This document shows, piece by piece, positions 52,083 through 61,200 of a stretch of 64,000 bases of DNA. Positions within the stretch are counted from its first letter, which is position 1. The number at the start of each line of letters is the position of its first letter. Below the pieces are notes generated by a model. That model was not told the origin of the DNA, did no database searches, and was given only the letters and a program-made list of their open reading frames with translations. Both the position numbers and the translations under genes were made by a program. This stretch comes from JACDCA01 sp963810305 (GTDB lineage: Bacteria; Acidobacteriota; Vicinamibacteria; Vicinamibacterales; 2-12-FULL-66-21): NCBI GenBank assembly GCA_963810305.1, contig CAWEMY010000013.1, positions 62,001-126,000 on the forward strand, written 5' to 3'.

Positions 52083-53756
52083 ATGCCGCAATTCATTTAC
52101 ACCATGAAAGGTCTGGGCAGGGTTCACGAGCCCGACCACGTTGTTCTGAAAGATATCTGGCTGTCGTTTCTGCCGGGCGCAAAAATCGGCGTGCTCGGGT
52201 TGAACGGTTCGGGCAAGAGCACTCTGCTGCGGATCATGGCCGGCGAGGACCACGACTTCCTCGGCGAAGCGTACCCGGCCGACGGCATCAGCATCGGCTT
52301 CCTGCCGCAGGAGCCTCGGCTCGACGCGTCGAAGAACGTGCTCGGCAACGTCGAAGAAGGGGTGTCGGAGATCCGCGCGCTCCTCAACAAGTATGACGAG
52401 ATCAACGCGAAGTTCGGCGAGGAGCTGTCTGCCGAGGAGATGGACAAGGTCCTGGAAGAGCAGGGCAAGATCCAGGATCGCATCGAGGCGGCGCAGGGGT
52501 GGGACCTCGATTCACGTGTCGAGCTCGCGATGGACGCGCTGCGCTTACCGCCCGCCGATGCCGACGTCTCGACGCTCTCCGGCGGCGAACGGCGGCGGGT
52601 CGCGCTGTGCCGGCTGCTGCTCCGGTCGCCCGACCTGTTGCTGCTGGACGAGCCAACCAACCACCTCGACGCCGAGTCGGTCGCCTGGCTCGAACGCTTC
52701 CTCAAGGACTACCCGGGAACCGTCGTCGCGGTGACGCACGACCGCTACTTCCTCGACAACGTCGCGGGCTGGATCCTGGAGCTCGATCGCGGTTCGGGCA
52801 TTCCATGGGAAGGCAACTATTCCTCCTGGCTGGAGCAGAAGCAGAATCGCCTGGCGCTCGAGGAGAAGTCGGAGACGAAGCGCCAGCGAACCTTGCAGCG
52901 CGAGCTGGAGTGGATCCGCATGTCGCCGCGGGCTCGCCAGGCAAAAGGGAAGGCGCGTCTCAATGCCTACGAAGAACTGCTGAGAGAAGACACCGCTCAG
53001 AAGATCGATCAGATCGAGATCTACATCCCTCCAGGTCCGCGCCTCGGCGACACCGTCATCGAGGCGCGTGGTCTTCGCAAGGCATACGGCGACCTGCTGC
53101 TGATGGACGACATGGATTTCACGCTGCCGCGCGCAGGCATCGTCGGCGTGATCGGTCCCAACGGTGCCGGCAAGACGACGCTGTTTCGCATGATCACCGG
53201 CCAGGAGAAACCGGACGACGGGACGCTCAAACTCGGCGAGACCGTGCAGGTTGGTTACGTCGATCAGTCACGCGATTCGCTCGCTGCGGACAAGTCCGTC
53301 TGGGAAGAGATCACCGGTGGCGTCGACGAAGTGGAGCTCGGCAAGCGGACCGTCGCGTCACGCGCCTACGTGTCGTGGTTCAACTTCAAGGGGCGCGACC
53401 AGCAACGGAAGGTGGGCGCACTTTCCGGTGGTGAGCGCAACCGGGTCCACCTGGCCAAGCTGCTCAAGCGCGGATCGAACCTGCTGCTCCTGGACGAACC
53501 GACCAACGACCTCGACGTCGATACGCTGCGCGCACTCGAAGAAGCGCTCCTCAATTTTGCCGGCTGCGCCGTGGTCATCAGCCACGACCGCTGGTTTCTC
53601 GACCGCATTGCCACGCACATGCTGGCGTTCGAAGGCGACAGCAAGGTGGTGTGGTTCGCCGGCAACTACCAGGACTACGAAGCCGACCGCAAGCGCAGGC
53701 TTGGCGCTGAAGCGGATCAGCCGCATCGCATCAAGTATCGGAAGCTGACCCGCTAG
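52083..53756 (+). CDS. ettA: Energy-dependent translational throttle protein
   Basis: An ABC-F protein of 557 residues that binds the ribosomal E site and gates early elongation by ATP level. Two ATPase domains: Walker A GLNGSGKST and GPNGAGKTT, signatures LSGGERRRVALCRLLLR and LSGGERNRVHLAKLL, Walker B LLLLDEPTNHLD and LLLLDEPTNDLD. The arm and linker regions (LEEKSETKRQRTLQRELEWI, SPRARQAKGKARLNAYEELL) match EttA. The start MPQFIYTMKGL is the classic EttA opening. It is 8 bp downstream of the exporter gene, so the two share a transcript. Confidence 0.96.
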   Translation: MPQFIYTMKGLGRVHEPDHVVLKDIWLSFLPGAKIGVLGLNGSGKSTLLRIMAGEDHDFLGEAYPADGISIGFLPQEPRLDASKNVLGNVEEGVSEIRALLNKYDEINAKFGEELSAEEMDKVLEEQGKIQDRIEAAQGWDLDSRVELAMDALRLPPADADVSTLSGGERRRVALCRLLLRSPDLLLLDEPTNHLDAESVAWLERFLKDYPGTVVAVTHDRYFLDNVAGWILELDRGSGIPWEGNYSSWLEQKQNRLALEEKSETKRQRTLQRELEWIRMSPRARQAKGKARLNAYEELLREDTAQKIDQIEIYIPPGPRLGDTVIEARGLRKAYGDLLLMDDMDFTLPRAGIVGVIGPNGAGKTTLFRMITGQEKPDDGTLKLGETVQVGYVDQSRDSLAADKSVWEEITGGVDEVELGKRTVASRAYVSWFNFKGRDQQRKVGALSGGERNRVHLAKLLKRGSNLLLLDEPTNDLDVDTLRALEEALLNFAGCAVVISHDRWFLDRIATHMLAFEGDSKVVWFAGNYQDYEADRKRRLGAEADQPHRIKYRKLTR

Positions 53757-53927
53757 TGAGGTGTGTCCGATAGGTGTAAAGCACCGCAGGCGGGTCCTGT
53801 CCGCGAACAGCCCCACCGGGTGCTCGGCCAAGCGCACTCGTCACGGGTGTGGCCTTGCGCGCCCGGCGGGGCGCCCCGTTCGCGTCCACCCGCGTCCGTG
53901 CTTTACATTTCCCGTGTACGTCCACTG
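53757..53927. other. GC-rich 170-bp spacer with inverted repeat
   Basis: GTAAAGCAC (53776-53784) and GTGCTTTAC (53898-53906) are exact complements around a GC-rich loop of about 110 bp with several smaller stems (for example GCCCGGCGGGGC). It lies between ettA and the TAXI gene. It may be a terminator, a structured leader of the TAXI gene or a small RNA. I could not match it to a known RNA family by eye. Confidence 0.45.
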
Positions 53928-54890
53928 ATGTCGTCGTGCCGTCGGGTCGTCGTGTCGTCGTGTTGCGCGATAGCGCTACTCGTGCTCGGTGGCTGTCGGT
54001 CGAATGAACCACGCCCGCAGTTCATCTCGATTGCGACCGGCGGCACCGGCGGGGTGTACTACCCCTACGGTGGCGGCCTGGCGAAGGTCCTGAACGACAG
54101 CCTCCCGAACATCCGCGCGACCGCCGAAGTCACCGCTGCCTCGGTTGACAACCTGAAGTTCATCCGGGACGGCAAGGCGGATGTCGCATTCGCACTTGCC
54201 GATACCGTGGCGGACGCCGCCGCGGGACGCGGCGCTTTCGAAGGTAGATCGGTCCCCGTTGCCGGTCTGGCGGTTCTCTATTCCAACTACACCCATCTGG
54301 TCACGCTCCAATCGAGCGGCATCTCGACTGTCGCTGGCTTGCGCGGACGGCGCGTGTCGACCGGGTCTCCCGGCAGCGGCACGGAGGTCCTGGCTTTCAG
54401 GGTCCTGCGTGCCGCCGGCCTGAATCCGGATACCGACGTTACCCGCCAGGGTCTCGGCGCCTCTGAATCAGCGGACTCGCTGAAGGATGGGAAGATCGAC
54501 GCGTTTTTCTGGAGCGGCGGGCTGCCGACGGCTGCCGTGCAGGATCTGTCGCACTCACAGGGGATCTCGATCCGTCTTCTTCCAACGGCGGAACTGGTTG
54601 AAGCCCTGAGGGCTGCGCACGGGCCCCTCTACTTTCCACTCGTCATCCCGCCGGCGACATATCCAGACGTGAGTACGGCGGTCGACGTCGTGGGCGTCGC
54701 CAACATCCTGGTCGTCAACAAGGCCATGCCGGAGCAGCTTGCCTACGACATCACTCGTGTGCTGTTCGAGAAGCAGCCCGAGCTGGCGCAGATTCATCCC
54801 GAGGCGCGCAATTTGTCTCTCGCGACAGCGCAGAAGGGATCACCAGTTGCATTCCATCCCGGTGCGCTCCGCTATTTCGCCAAACGGTAG
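53928..54890 (+). CDS. TAXI family TRAP transporter solute-binding lipoprotein
   Basis: A 320-residue periplasmic binding protein. The lipobox LVLGGC near residue 22 anchors it as a lipoprotein. The TAXI opening IATGGTGGVYYPYGGGLAKV is followed by GKADVAFALADTVADAAAG, STGSPGSGTEVLAFRVLRAA, GKIDAFFWSGGLPTAAV and the conserved YPDVSTAVDVVGVANILVVN. It delivers a substrate such as glutamate or another organic acid to a TRAP permease; the partner is very likely the fused TRAP permease at 56256-58271. The signal peptide (SSCRRVVVSSCCA) is encoded by a GTCGTCGT-type repeat. Confidence 0.92.
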   Translation: MSSCRRVVVSSCCAIALLVLGGCRSNEPRPQFISIATGGTGGVYYPYGGGLAKVLNDSLPNIRATAEVTAASVDNLKFIRDGKADVAFALADTVADAAAGRGAFEGRSVPVAGLAVLYSNYTHLVTLQSSGISTVAGLRGRRVSTGSPGSGTEVLAFRVLRAAGLNPDTDVTRQGLGASESADSLKDGKIDAFFWSGGLPTAAVQDLSHSQGISIRLLPTAELVEALRAAHGPLYFPLVIPPATYPDVSTAVDVVGVANILVVNKAMPEQLAYDITRVLFEKQPELAQIHPEARNLSLATAQKGSPVAFHPGALRYFAKR

Positions 54891-54953
54891 CCCGACCAGA
54901 GTGTAGATACCCTACAATTGATCGCACAGGTTCTTCCAGCCTGAGGAGGTCCT

Positions 54954-56229
54954 TTGCTCCGACGACCGGTCAGCATCTGCATTCTGCTCGGCGCGTTGAC
55001 GACGATGGTGTCGACACAATCCTCAGTGGCGTCCTCGGACGACTGGCCGCAGTGGGGCGGCCCGCACCGCAATTTCGTATCGAACGCGAAGGGGCTCGCC
55101 GACTTCTGGCCGGCAGATGGCCCTCGCCGGATCTGGACGCGCTCGCTCGGTGAAGGTCACTCGGCCATCAGCGTCCACGGTCCACGTCTCTACACGCTGT
55201 ACCGTCCGCTGGTGCCGGGCACTCATGCCGAAATAGAGATCGTTGCCGCGCTCGATGCTCAGAGCGGAAAAACGGTGTGGGAGTACAGTTTCGTGTCTCC
55301 CACTGCGGGCGCGCAATTCGGCCCGTATGTCGGGCCGCATTCGACTCCGCTCGTCACCGCAGATCGCGTCTACGCCGCCGGCAGTCGCAAGCAGCTCATC
55401 GCCCTGGACAAGGCCACCGGGAAGCTCGCGTGGTCGCATGATCTGATTCGCGAATACGCGCGCACCGGAAGGGGATCGCGGCTACGCGGCCAGTCCGCTG
55501 CTCTATCAGGACCTGCTGATCGTCGCGGTCGGCGGCCCCGGCCAGGCGCTCGCGGCATTCAATGCCGGCAGCGGGGCGCTCGTGTGGAAGGCCGGAAATC
55601 TTCAGCAGAGCCCGGCTTCTCCGATCTTGATCGACGTGGACGGGCAGCCGCAGGTGGTGTATCTCGGAGGCGACGCGGTCGCCGGTTTCGATCCGCGGAC
55701 GGGACGCCTGCGCTGGCGTCACTCACACCCGACGTCGGGTGCGCTGAATATCAGCACCCCGCTGTGGTCCGCCTCCGATCGCCTGCTCTTCATTTCGTCT
55801 GCCTACGGGTCGGGCAGCCGTGTCCTCGAATTGCGCCGAACCGGAGACACGACCACGTCGACGGAGCGGTGGTCCAACAACCGCATGCGCGTGCATTTCG
55901 GCAACGCGGTCCGGATCGCAAACCTCGTGATCGGCGCGAGCGGTGATTTCGGGCCGGTGTTTCTCACCGCGGCCGACCTTCAGACCGGCACCGTCGCCTG
56001 GCAGGACCGCAGCTTCGCGCGCAGTCAGCTGCTTCACGCGGATGGCAAGTTGATCATTCTCGATGAGGAAGGGACCCTGGGGCTCGCGACTGTCTCGCCG
56101 GCTGGGTTGAAGACGCTGGCGCGAGCGCGGATCCTCGAATCCGTCTCCTGGACACCCCCGACACTTGTCCAGACGAGACTGTTCGTTCGAGATCGGAAGA
56201 CTATCGCGGCCTACGACCTCGCCAAGTAA
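54954..56229 (+). CDS. PQQ-like beta-propeller protein, frameshifted
   Basis: A 424-residue exported beta-propeller. The signal peptide (VSICILLGALTTMVSTQSSV) is followed by DDWPQWGGPHRNFVSN, the typical opening of outer-membrane-assembly-like quinoprotein propellers, and blades AALDAQSGKTVWEYSFVSPT, IALDKATGKLAWSHDLIREY and AAFNAGSGALVWKAGNL. The frame breaks near 55463: LIREY in frame 3 continues as APEGDRGYAASPLLYQDLLI in frame 1. There is no catalytic Asp pair, so it is likely a scaffold and not a dehydrogenase. A TTG start at 54954 is supported by GGAGG 6 bp upstream. It separates the TAXI gene from its TRAP permease. Confidence 0.82.
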
Positions 56230-56255
56230 TGTCTCGAACCCGGAGTTGAGGGCAA

Positions 56256-58271
56256 TCAGCGGCGACCTCGGCGCAGGTGCCACAGCACCGCGGCGAGCAC
56301 GAGGGCGGCGCCGATGCCGTCGAGCGCGCGGTTCGCGGCAAAAATGCACAACCCCCCGGCGCTGATAATGACGCGTTCTGCGATGGACGCTCGCCGCACG
56401 ATCCACCCGCCCAGTCCGGCCGCCACTGCCGCGATCCCCACGGCAGCCGTCGCGGTCGACCACGCGATGGCAGCGACGTCGGCCCGCAGCAGTAGTCCCA
56501 TCCCTTCGTCGCTGAGCGTGAACACGAACGGCACGACAAACGCCGGCAGCGTGTACTTCCACGTCAGCATCATCGTCCTGAACGGACGGCCGCCGGTGAT
56601 CGCAGCGGCGGCGAACGGCGAGAGCGCGGTCGGCGGGCTCACTTCCGACAGCACGGCGTAATAGAAGATGAACATGTGAGCGGCGACCGGCGGCACGCCG
56701 CTCTGTACGAGCGCCGGCGCTACCATCACGGCGGCGAGAATGTACGACGCGGTGACCGGCACGGCGAGCCCGAGCATCCACACCGCAAGTGCCGAATAGA
56801 ACACGGTCAGAAAGAGCTGCCCGTTGGCCAGGCCGACGATGATGCCGGCGATTTTCAGACCGAGTCCCGTCAACGTGACCACGCCGACGATGATGCCCGC
56901 GGTGGCGGTGGTGGCGGCGACGGGGAGGACGCCGACCGCGCCGCTGCGCAGCGCATCGATGAGACGAGGCACCGTCAGCGCGGTCTCGCGGCGGACGAAG
57001 CTGAGCGCCGCCGCGAGCACGGTGGCCCAGAAGACGGCGCGGAATGCCGACAGTCCCGTCACCATGAGCGCAGCGATGGCGACGAGCGACGTGAAGTGGT
57101 AGCCGTAGCGGCGAGTCAGGTCCAAGGCGGTGAGGTTTTCGGGCCGGCTGCCTTCGACGTCGCTCAGGCCGGGAAAGCCGGCCCCTACCGCAGCGGGTTC
57201 GGCTCCTACCGCAGCGGGTTCGGTAGAGGCCGGCTTTAGCCGGCCTTCAGGGAGAGCCGGCCGGCCTTGCACCCGCGAATCCGCCTCGATCATCAGGAGG
57301 ATCGACAGGTAATAGAGGCCCGTGGGGATCGTCGCCATCACCAGCACCTGCAGGTACGAAATGCGCAGGTACTCGGCGATCAGAAATGCTGCCGCACCCA
57401 GCGTTGGTGGCGACAACAGCGCGCCGATCCCGGCGGCCGAAAGAATCGCCCCGCCGGTCTCGGGGCTGAACCCGGATCGCTTCAGTAGCGGCCACGATAC
57501 GGATCCCAGCATCACGGTCGTGGCTACGCCGCTACCCGACACGGATCCGAGCAGGAAGCCCGCGAGCGTCACCGCCCGCCCAGGCGCTGCAGCCGACGAT
57601 GAACGGCCCATCGCCGCCAACGACCAGTCGATGAAAAAGCGGCCGGCACCGGTTGCTTCGAGGACGGCGCCGTAAATCGTGAACAGGATGATGTAGGTCG
57701 CGGCGACGTCGAGCGGGACGCCGAACAACCCCTCGAGTGTCATATACAGATTGCCGACGAGCCGGTCGACGCCGTAGCCCCGATGCGCGAGCCACGGCAA
57801 ACCCAGCGCGTCGAAGGCGGGGCCGTTCAGCGCGTAGACGAGGAACGCCGCCGCCGTGATCGGGAGGATCCACCCGACGGTTCGCCGCGTCGCCTCGAGG
57901 ACGATGGCCATGGCGCCGGCACCGAGCGCGATGTCGATCGCCGACGGCGTCGCCGCGCGGTAAATGAAGGAGGAGAAATCGACGAGTGGCCAGCCGCAAC
58001 AGCCGATCGCGCCGATGATCAGCACCCAGTCGAGCGTCGCCACGGGGGCGGCGGAACCACGCACGCGCGGATAGAGAAGGAACGCGAGCACCAGCGCGAT
58101 CAGCAGAAAACTGACGCGATAGATCTGCGGCTGAACGACGAACAGCACCCAGTAGAGCGCATACAGCGACAAACCCGTGGCCAGCGCCGTCGCGACTGTT
58201 CCGCTCGCACCCGCGAGCGGACGGGTCCGCCCGTCCGGCGGCTCGAAGGCAACGCGGGCGTCGTAATTCAC
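56256..58271 (-). CDS. TRAP transporter fused permease (DctQM type), with in-frame repeat
   Basis: A protein of about 671 residues with 16-18 membrane segments, of the 4TMM-12TMM fused TRAP type used with TAXI proteins. The small-subunit part is LSLYALYWVLFVVQPQIYRV to IDIALGAGAMAIVLEATRRT; the large part holds the conserved GSVSGSGVATTVMLGSVSWP and AFLIAEYLRISYLQVLVMAT. Near the middle, between two membrane segments, lies a repeat-derived insertion (EGRLKPASTEPAAVGAEPAA and VGAGFPGLSDVEGSRPENL). The GTG at 58271 is the most likely start. It is divergent from the M14 peptidase gene, 40 bp apart, and converges with the propeller gene. Confidence 0.88.
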   Translation of the reverse strand: MNYDARVAFEPPDGRTRPLAGASGTVATALATGLSLYALYWVLFVVQPQIYRVSFLLIALVLAFLLYPRVRGSAAPVATLDWVLIIGAIGCCGWPLVDFSSFIYRAATPSAIDIALGAGAMAIVLEATRRTVGWILPITAAAFLVYALNGPAFDALGLPWLAHRGYGVDRLVGNLYMTLEGLFGVPLDVAATYIILFTIYGAVLEATGAGRFFIDWSLAAMGRSSSAAAPGRAVTLAGFLLGSVSGSGVATTVMLGSVSWPLLKRSGFSPETGGAILSAAGIGALLSPPTLGAAAFLIAEYLRISYLQVLVMATIPTGLYYLSILLMIEADSRVQGRPALPEGRLKPASTEPAAVGAEPAAVGAGFPGLSDVEGSRPENLTALDLTRRYGYHFTSLVAIAALMVTGLSAFRAVFWATVLAAALSFVRRETALTVPRLIDALRSGAVGVLPVAATTATAGIIVGVVTLTGLGLKIAGIIVGLANGQLFLTVFYSALAVWMLGLAVPVTASYILAAVMVAPALVQSGVPPVAAHMFIFYYAVLSEVSPPTALSPFAAAAITGGRPFRTMMLTWKYTLPAFVVPFVFTLSDEGMGLLLRADVAAIAWSTATAAVGIAAVAAGLGGWIVRRASIAERVIISAGGLCIFAANRALDGIGAALVLAAVLWHLRRGRR
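57140..57265. repeat. In-frame GGCCGGC palindromic repeat in the TRAP permease gene (family C)
   Basis: On the minus strand: GGCCGGCTTTCCCGGCC, then TGAGCGACGTCGAAGGCAGC CGG, plus two tandem 18-21 bp units (CTACCGCAGCGGGTTCGG on the + strand at 57187 and 57208) and another GGCCGGCT palindrome. The copy at 33855-33910 has nearly the same 50 bp. All of it is translated without a stop in a loop of the permease. Confidence 0.88.
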
Positions 58272-58311
58272 CGTGTTATTGTTGACCGTTCGGTCTCTCG
58301 GGAGGATGAGA

Positions 58312-61200
58312 ATGAGGCAGTCCCACCAGCGCGGAATCCTGGCGACGTTCCTTGTGCTGCTGCTGGCATCGGTAGTCTCGGCGCAGACCCTGACCTCGCC
58401 GAAGCAGCATTTTGGCTTCAATATCGGCGACGACTATCAGCTCGCCACCTACACGGAGTTCCAGTCCTACTGGGCGAAGCTCGACAAAGAATCCGACCGG
58501 ATGCGTGTCCAGGAGATCGGCAAGACCGCCGAAGGCCGTCCGCAGCTGATGGCCATCATCAGCGCGCCGGCGAATTTCAAGAACCTGGAACGCTACAAGG
58601 AGATCGCACGCAAGCTCGCCCTCGCCGAGGGACTGACCGACGACCAGGCGCGCGCGCTGGCGAAGGAAGGCAAGGCCGTCGTCTGGATCGACGGCGGACT
58701 GCACGCGACCGAGGTACTCGGCGCGCATCAGTTGATCGAAACGGTCTATCAACTGGTCAGCCGCACCGATCCGGAGACGATGAGGATTCTGAACGACACG
58801 GTCATCCTGGCGGTTCACGCCAATCCCGACGGGATGGAGCTCGTTTCGAGCTGGTACATGCGCGAGAAAGAACCGACCCGGCGTTCGAGTACCGGCCTGC
58901 CGCGCCTCTACCAGAAATACATCGGGCACGACAACAACCGCGACTTCTACATGTCGACGCAGCCGGAGAGCACGAACATGAACCGCGTGCTCTACCACGA
59001 GTGGTTCCCGCAGATCATGTACAACCATCACCAGACCGGCCCGGCCGGTACGGTGATGTTTGCTCCGCCGTTTCGCGATCCTTTCAACTACAACTACGAC
59101 CCGCTCGTCCCCGCGCAACTCGATCTGGTCGGCGCCGCGATGCACAGCCGGTTTGCGGCAGAGGGAAAGCCCGGCGTGACGAGCCGGCGCGGTTCCAGCT
59201 ATTCGACGTGGTGGAACGGCGGCCTGCGCACGACCGTGTATTTCCACAACATGATCGGTCTGCTGACCGAGACGATTGGCAATCCGACCCCGATCTCGAT
59301 CCCGTTTCTGCCGAATCGCCAGCTTCCGGATTCGAACCTGCATTCTCCGATCGAGCCCCAGCGCTGGCACTTCCGTCAGTCGATCGACTATTCGCTGACC
59401 GCGAACTGGGCCGTCCTCGATATCGCGTCCCGAAATCGGGAGAACTTCCTGTTCAACATCTACCGGATGGGGAAGAACTCGATCGAGCGTGGCAACCGTG
59501 ACAGCTGGACCGCGACACCACGGCGCATCATCGCTGCGCAGGCCGCTCTGCAGCCCGCGGGAGGCCGCGGGGGCCAGGGCCCTTCGACAGGCTCAGGGCA
59601 GGGCAGAGGTGGCGCCGACGCACCTCCGTCTGGTGACGAGCCACCGGCGACTGGTGGAGGAGCCCCTTCGACAGGCTCAGGACAAGGTGGAGGCCGGGGT
59701 GGTGGGGCGACTGCGGAGGACTTCAAGAAACTTCTGCGCGATCCGGCAATGCGCGACCCGCGCGGCTTCATTCTCCCGGCGGATCAGCCTGACTTTCCGA
59801 CCGCGACAAAGTTCGTGAACACGCTGATCAAGACCGGCGTGACGGTCCATCGCGCCAAGGCGCCGTTCACGGTGGCCGGCAAGAGCTACCCGGCCGGATC
59901 GTACGTCGTGAAAGCGGCGCAGGCGTTCCGCCCGCACGTGCTCGACATGTTCGAACCGCAGGATCATCCCGACGATATTCCTTACCCGGGCGGCCCTCCC
60001 ACGCGGCCTTATGACAACGCCGGGTGGACCCTCGCGTACCAGATGGGCGTCAAGTTCGATCGCATCCTCGAGGGTTTCGACGGCCCCTTCGAGGCCCTCA
60101 GCGGTCTTCAGAATCCAATGCCAGGCAAGGTCGCGACAACCTCGGGGCGCGCCGTGTTCAGCCACGAGAGTAACAACGCGGTCATCGCCGCCAACCGCCT
60201 GATCAAGGCAGGCCACGAGGTCTGGTGGAACCAGAATCCTCCGGGATTGTTCGTGACGACGGCGCCTGCCGCGGAGCTGCAGAAGCTCGCATCGGAGCTT
60301 GGCGTCAGTTTCAATCAGGCCCCTGAAGCCATGGCGATGGGCGGTGCGATCACGTTGCGGCCGCTGCGGATCGCCCTCGCGGATCAGTACGGCGGATCGA
60401 TGCCGTCAGGCTGGACGCGGTGGTTGCTCGAGCAGTACGAGTTCCCGTTCGAGGTCGTCTTCCCGGCCGCCGTCAATGCCGGAAATCTCGCGAGCAAGTA
60501 CGACGTCATCATCTTTCCGTCAGGTGTCGGTCCGGCGGCCGGCGGCGGCGGACGCGGCGGTGGTGGCGGCGGCGGTGGCGGCCAGGGGGGTCGCGGCGGA
60601 GAGCAGCCAGCCATCCCGGCTGAATACCAGCACATGGTCGGCGCATACACGGCGGCGCAGACCGTCCCTTCGCTCAAACAGTTCGCCGAAGCCGGCGGCG
60701 TCGTCCTCGCCGTCGGGCGATCGTCGATGAACCTGGCGACGCTGTTTGATCTTCCCGTCAGTAATCACCTCGTCGAGCGATCGCCCGATGGAACGACGCG
60801 GCCGATCCCGTCAGAGAAGTACTACGTGCCCGGCTCCGTGCTGCGCATGGCTGTCGACACTACCGCCCCAATTGCGCACGGCATCACCAATCCGGTAGAC
60901 GTGTTCTTCGACAACAGCCCGGTGTTCAGACTGGATCCCGACGCGCAGAGCAAAGGGGTGCGTCCGGTCGCGTGGTTCGACACTGCCAAGCCGCTGCACA
61001 GCGGCTGGGCCTACGGGCAGGGATACCTGGAAGGCGGCGTGCAAGTCCTCGACGCGTCGATCGGCAAGGGGAAGCTGTATCTCTTCGCGCCGGAGATTAC
61101 GTTCCGCGCACAGCCGCATGGGACGTTCAAGTTCCTGTTCAACGGCATCTATCTCGCCGCGCGCTCGGCCCCTTCAACGACACCGACGGCGGCGAAATAA
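58312..61200 (+). CDS. M14 family zinc carboxypeptidase with gamma-D-type and Gly-rich inserts
   Basis: A 962-residue exported metallocarboxypeptidase. After the signal (ILATFLVLLLASVVSAQ) the M14 core has GGLHATE (H131, E134), HANPDGME and DNNRDFYMSTQP with the later zinc His in YNHHQTG. The second half (residues about 480-960) is a conserved extension with TALRIALADQYGGSMPSGWT and ends FRAQPHGTFKFLFNGIYLAA. Two in-frame repeats (PSTGSGQG) lie in a Gly-rich linker at residues 424-460, and a pure glycine stretch (GGGGGGGGGQGGRGG) near 745. ATG at 58312 follows GGGAGG by 7 bp. It is divergent from the TRAP gene. Confidence 0.87.
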   Translation: MRQSHQRGILATFLVLLLASVVSAQTLTSPKQHFGFNIGDDYQLATYTEFQSYWAKLDKESDRMRVQEIGKTAEGRPQLMAIISAPANFKNLERYKEIARKLALAEGLTDDQARALAKEGKAVVWIDGGLHATEVLGAHQLIETVYQLVSRTDPETMRILNDTVILAVHANPDGMELVSSWYMREKEPTRRSSTGLPRLYQKYIGHDNNRDFYMSTQPESTNMNRVLYHEWFPQIMYNHHQTGPAGTVMFAPPFRDPFNYNYDPLVPAQLDLVGAAMHSRFAAEGKPGVTSRRGSSYSTWWNGGLRTTVYFHNMIGLLTETIGNPTPISIPFLPNRQLPDSNLHSPIEPQRWHFRQSIDYSLTANWAVLDIASRNRENFLFNIYRMGKNSIERGNRDSWTATPRRIIAAQAALQPAGGRGGQGPSTGSGQGRGGADAPPSGDEPPATGGGAPSTGSGQGGGRGGGATAEDFKKLLRDPAMRDPRGFILPADQPDFPTATKFVNTLIKTGVTVHRAKAPFTVAGKSYPAGSYVVKAAQAFRPHVLDMFEPQDHPDDIPYPGGPPTRPYDNAGWTLAYQMGVKFDRILEGFDGPFEALSGLQNPMPGKVATTSGRAVFSHESNNAVIAANRLIKAGHEVWWNQNPPGLFVTTAPAAELQKLASELGVSFNQAPEAMAMGGAITLRPLRIALADQYGGSMPSGWTRWLLEQYEFPFEVVFPAAVNAGNLASKYDVIIFPSGVGPAAGGGGRGGGGGGGGGQGGRGGEQPAIPAEYQHMVGAYTAAQTVPSLKQFAEAGGVVLAVGRSSMNLATLFDLPVSNHLVERSPDGTTRPIPSEKYYVPGSVLRMAVDTTAPIAHGITNPVDVFFDNSPVFRLDPDAQSKGVRPVAWFDTAKPLHSGWAYGQGYLEGGVQVLDASIGKGKLYLFAPEITFRAQPHGTFKFLFNGIYLAARSAPSTTPTAAK
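59580..59687. repeat. Two in-frame CCTTCGACAGGCTCAGG repeats
   Basis: Copies at 59580-59604 (CCCTTCGACAGGCTCAGGGC then AGGG) and 59663-59687 (CCCCTTCGACAGGCTCAGGA then CAAGG), 60 bp apart in the same frame. Both are read as PSTGSGQG. The element is also present at 20041 in the opposite gene orientation. Confidence 0.85.
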
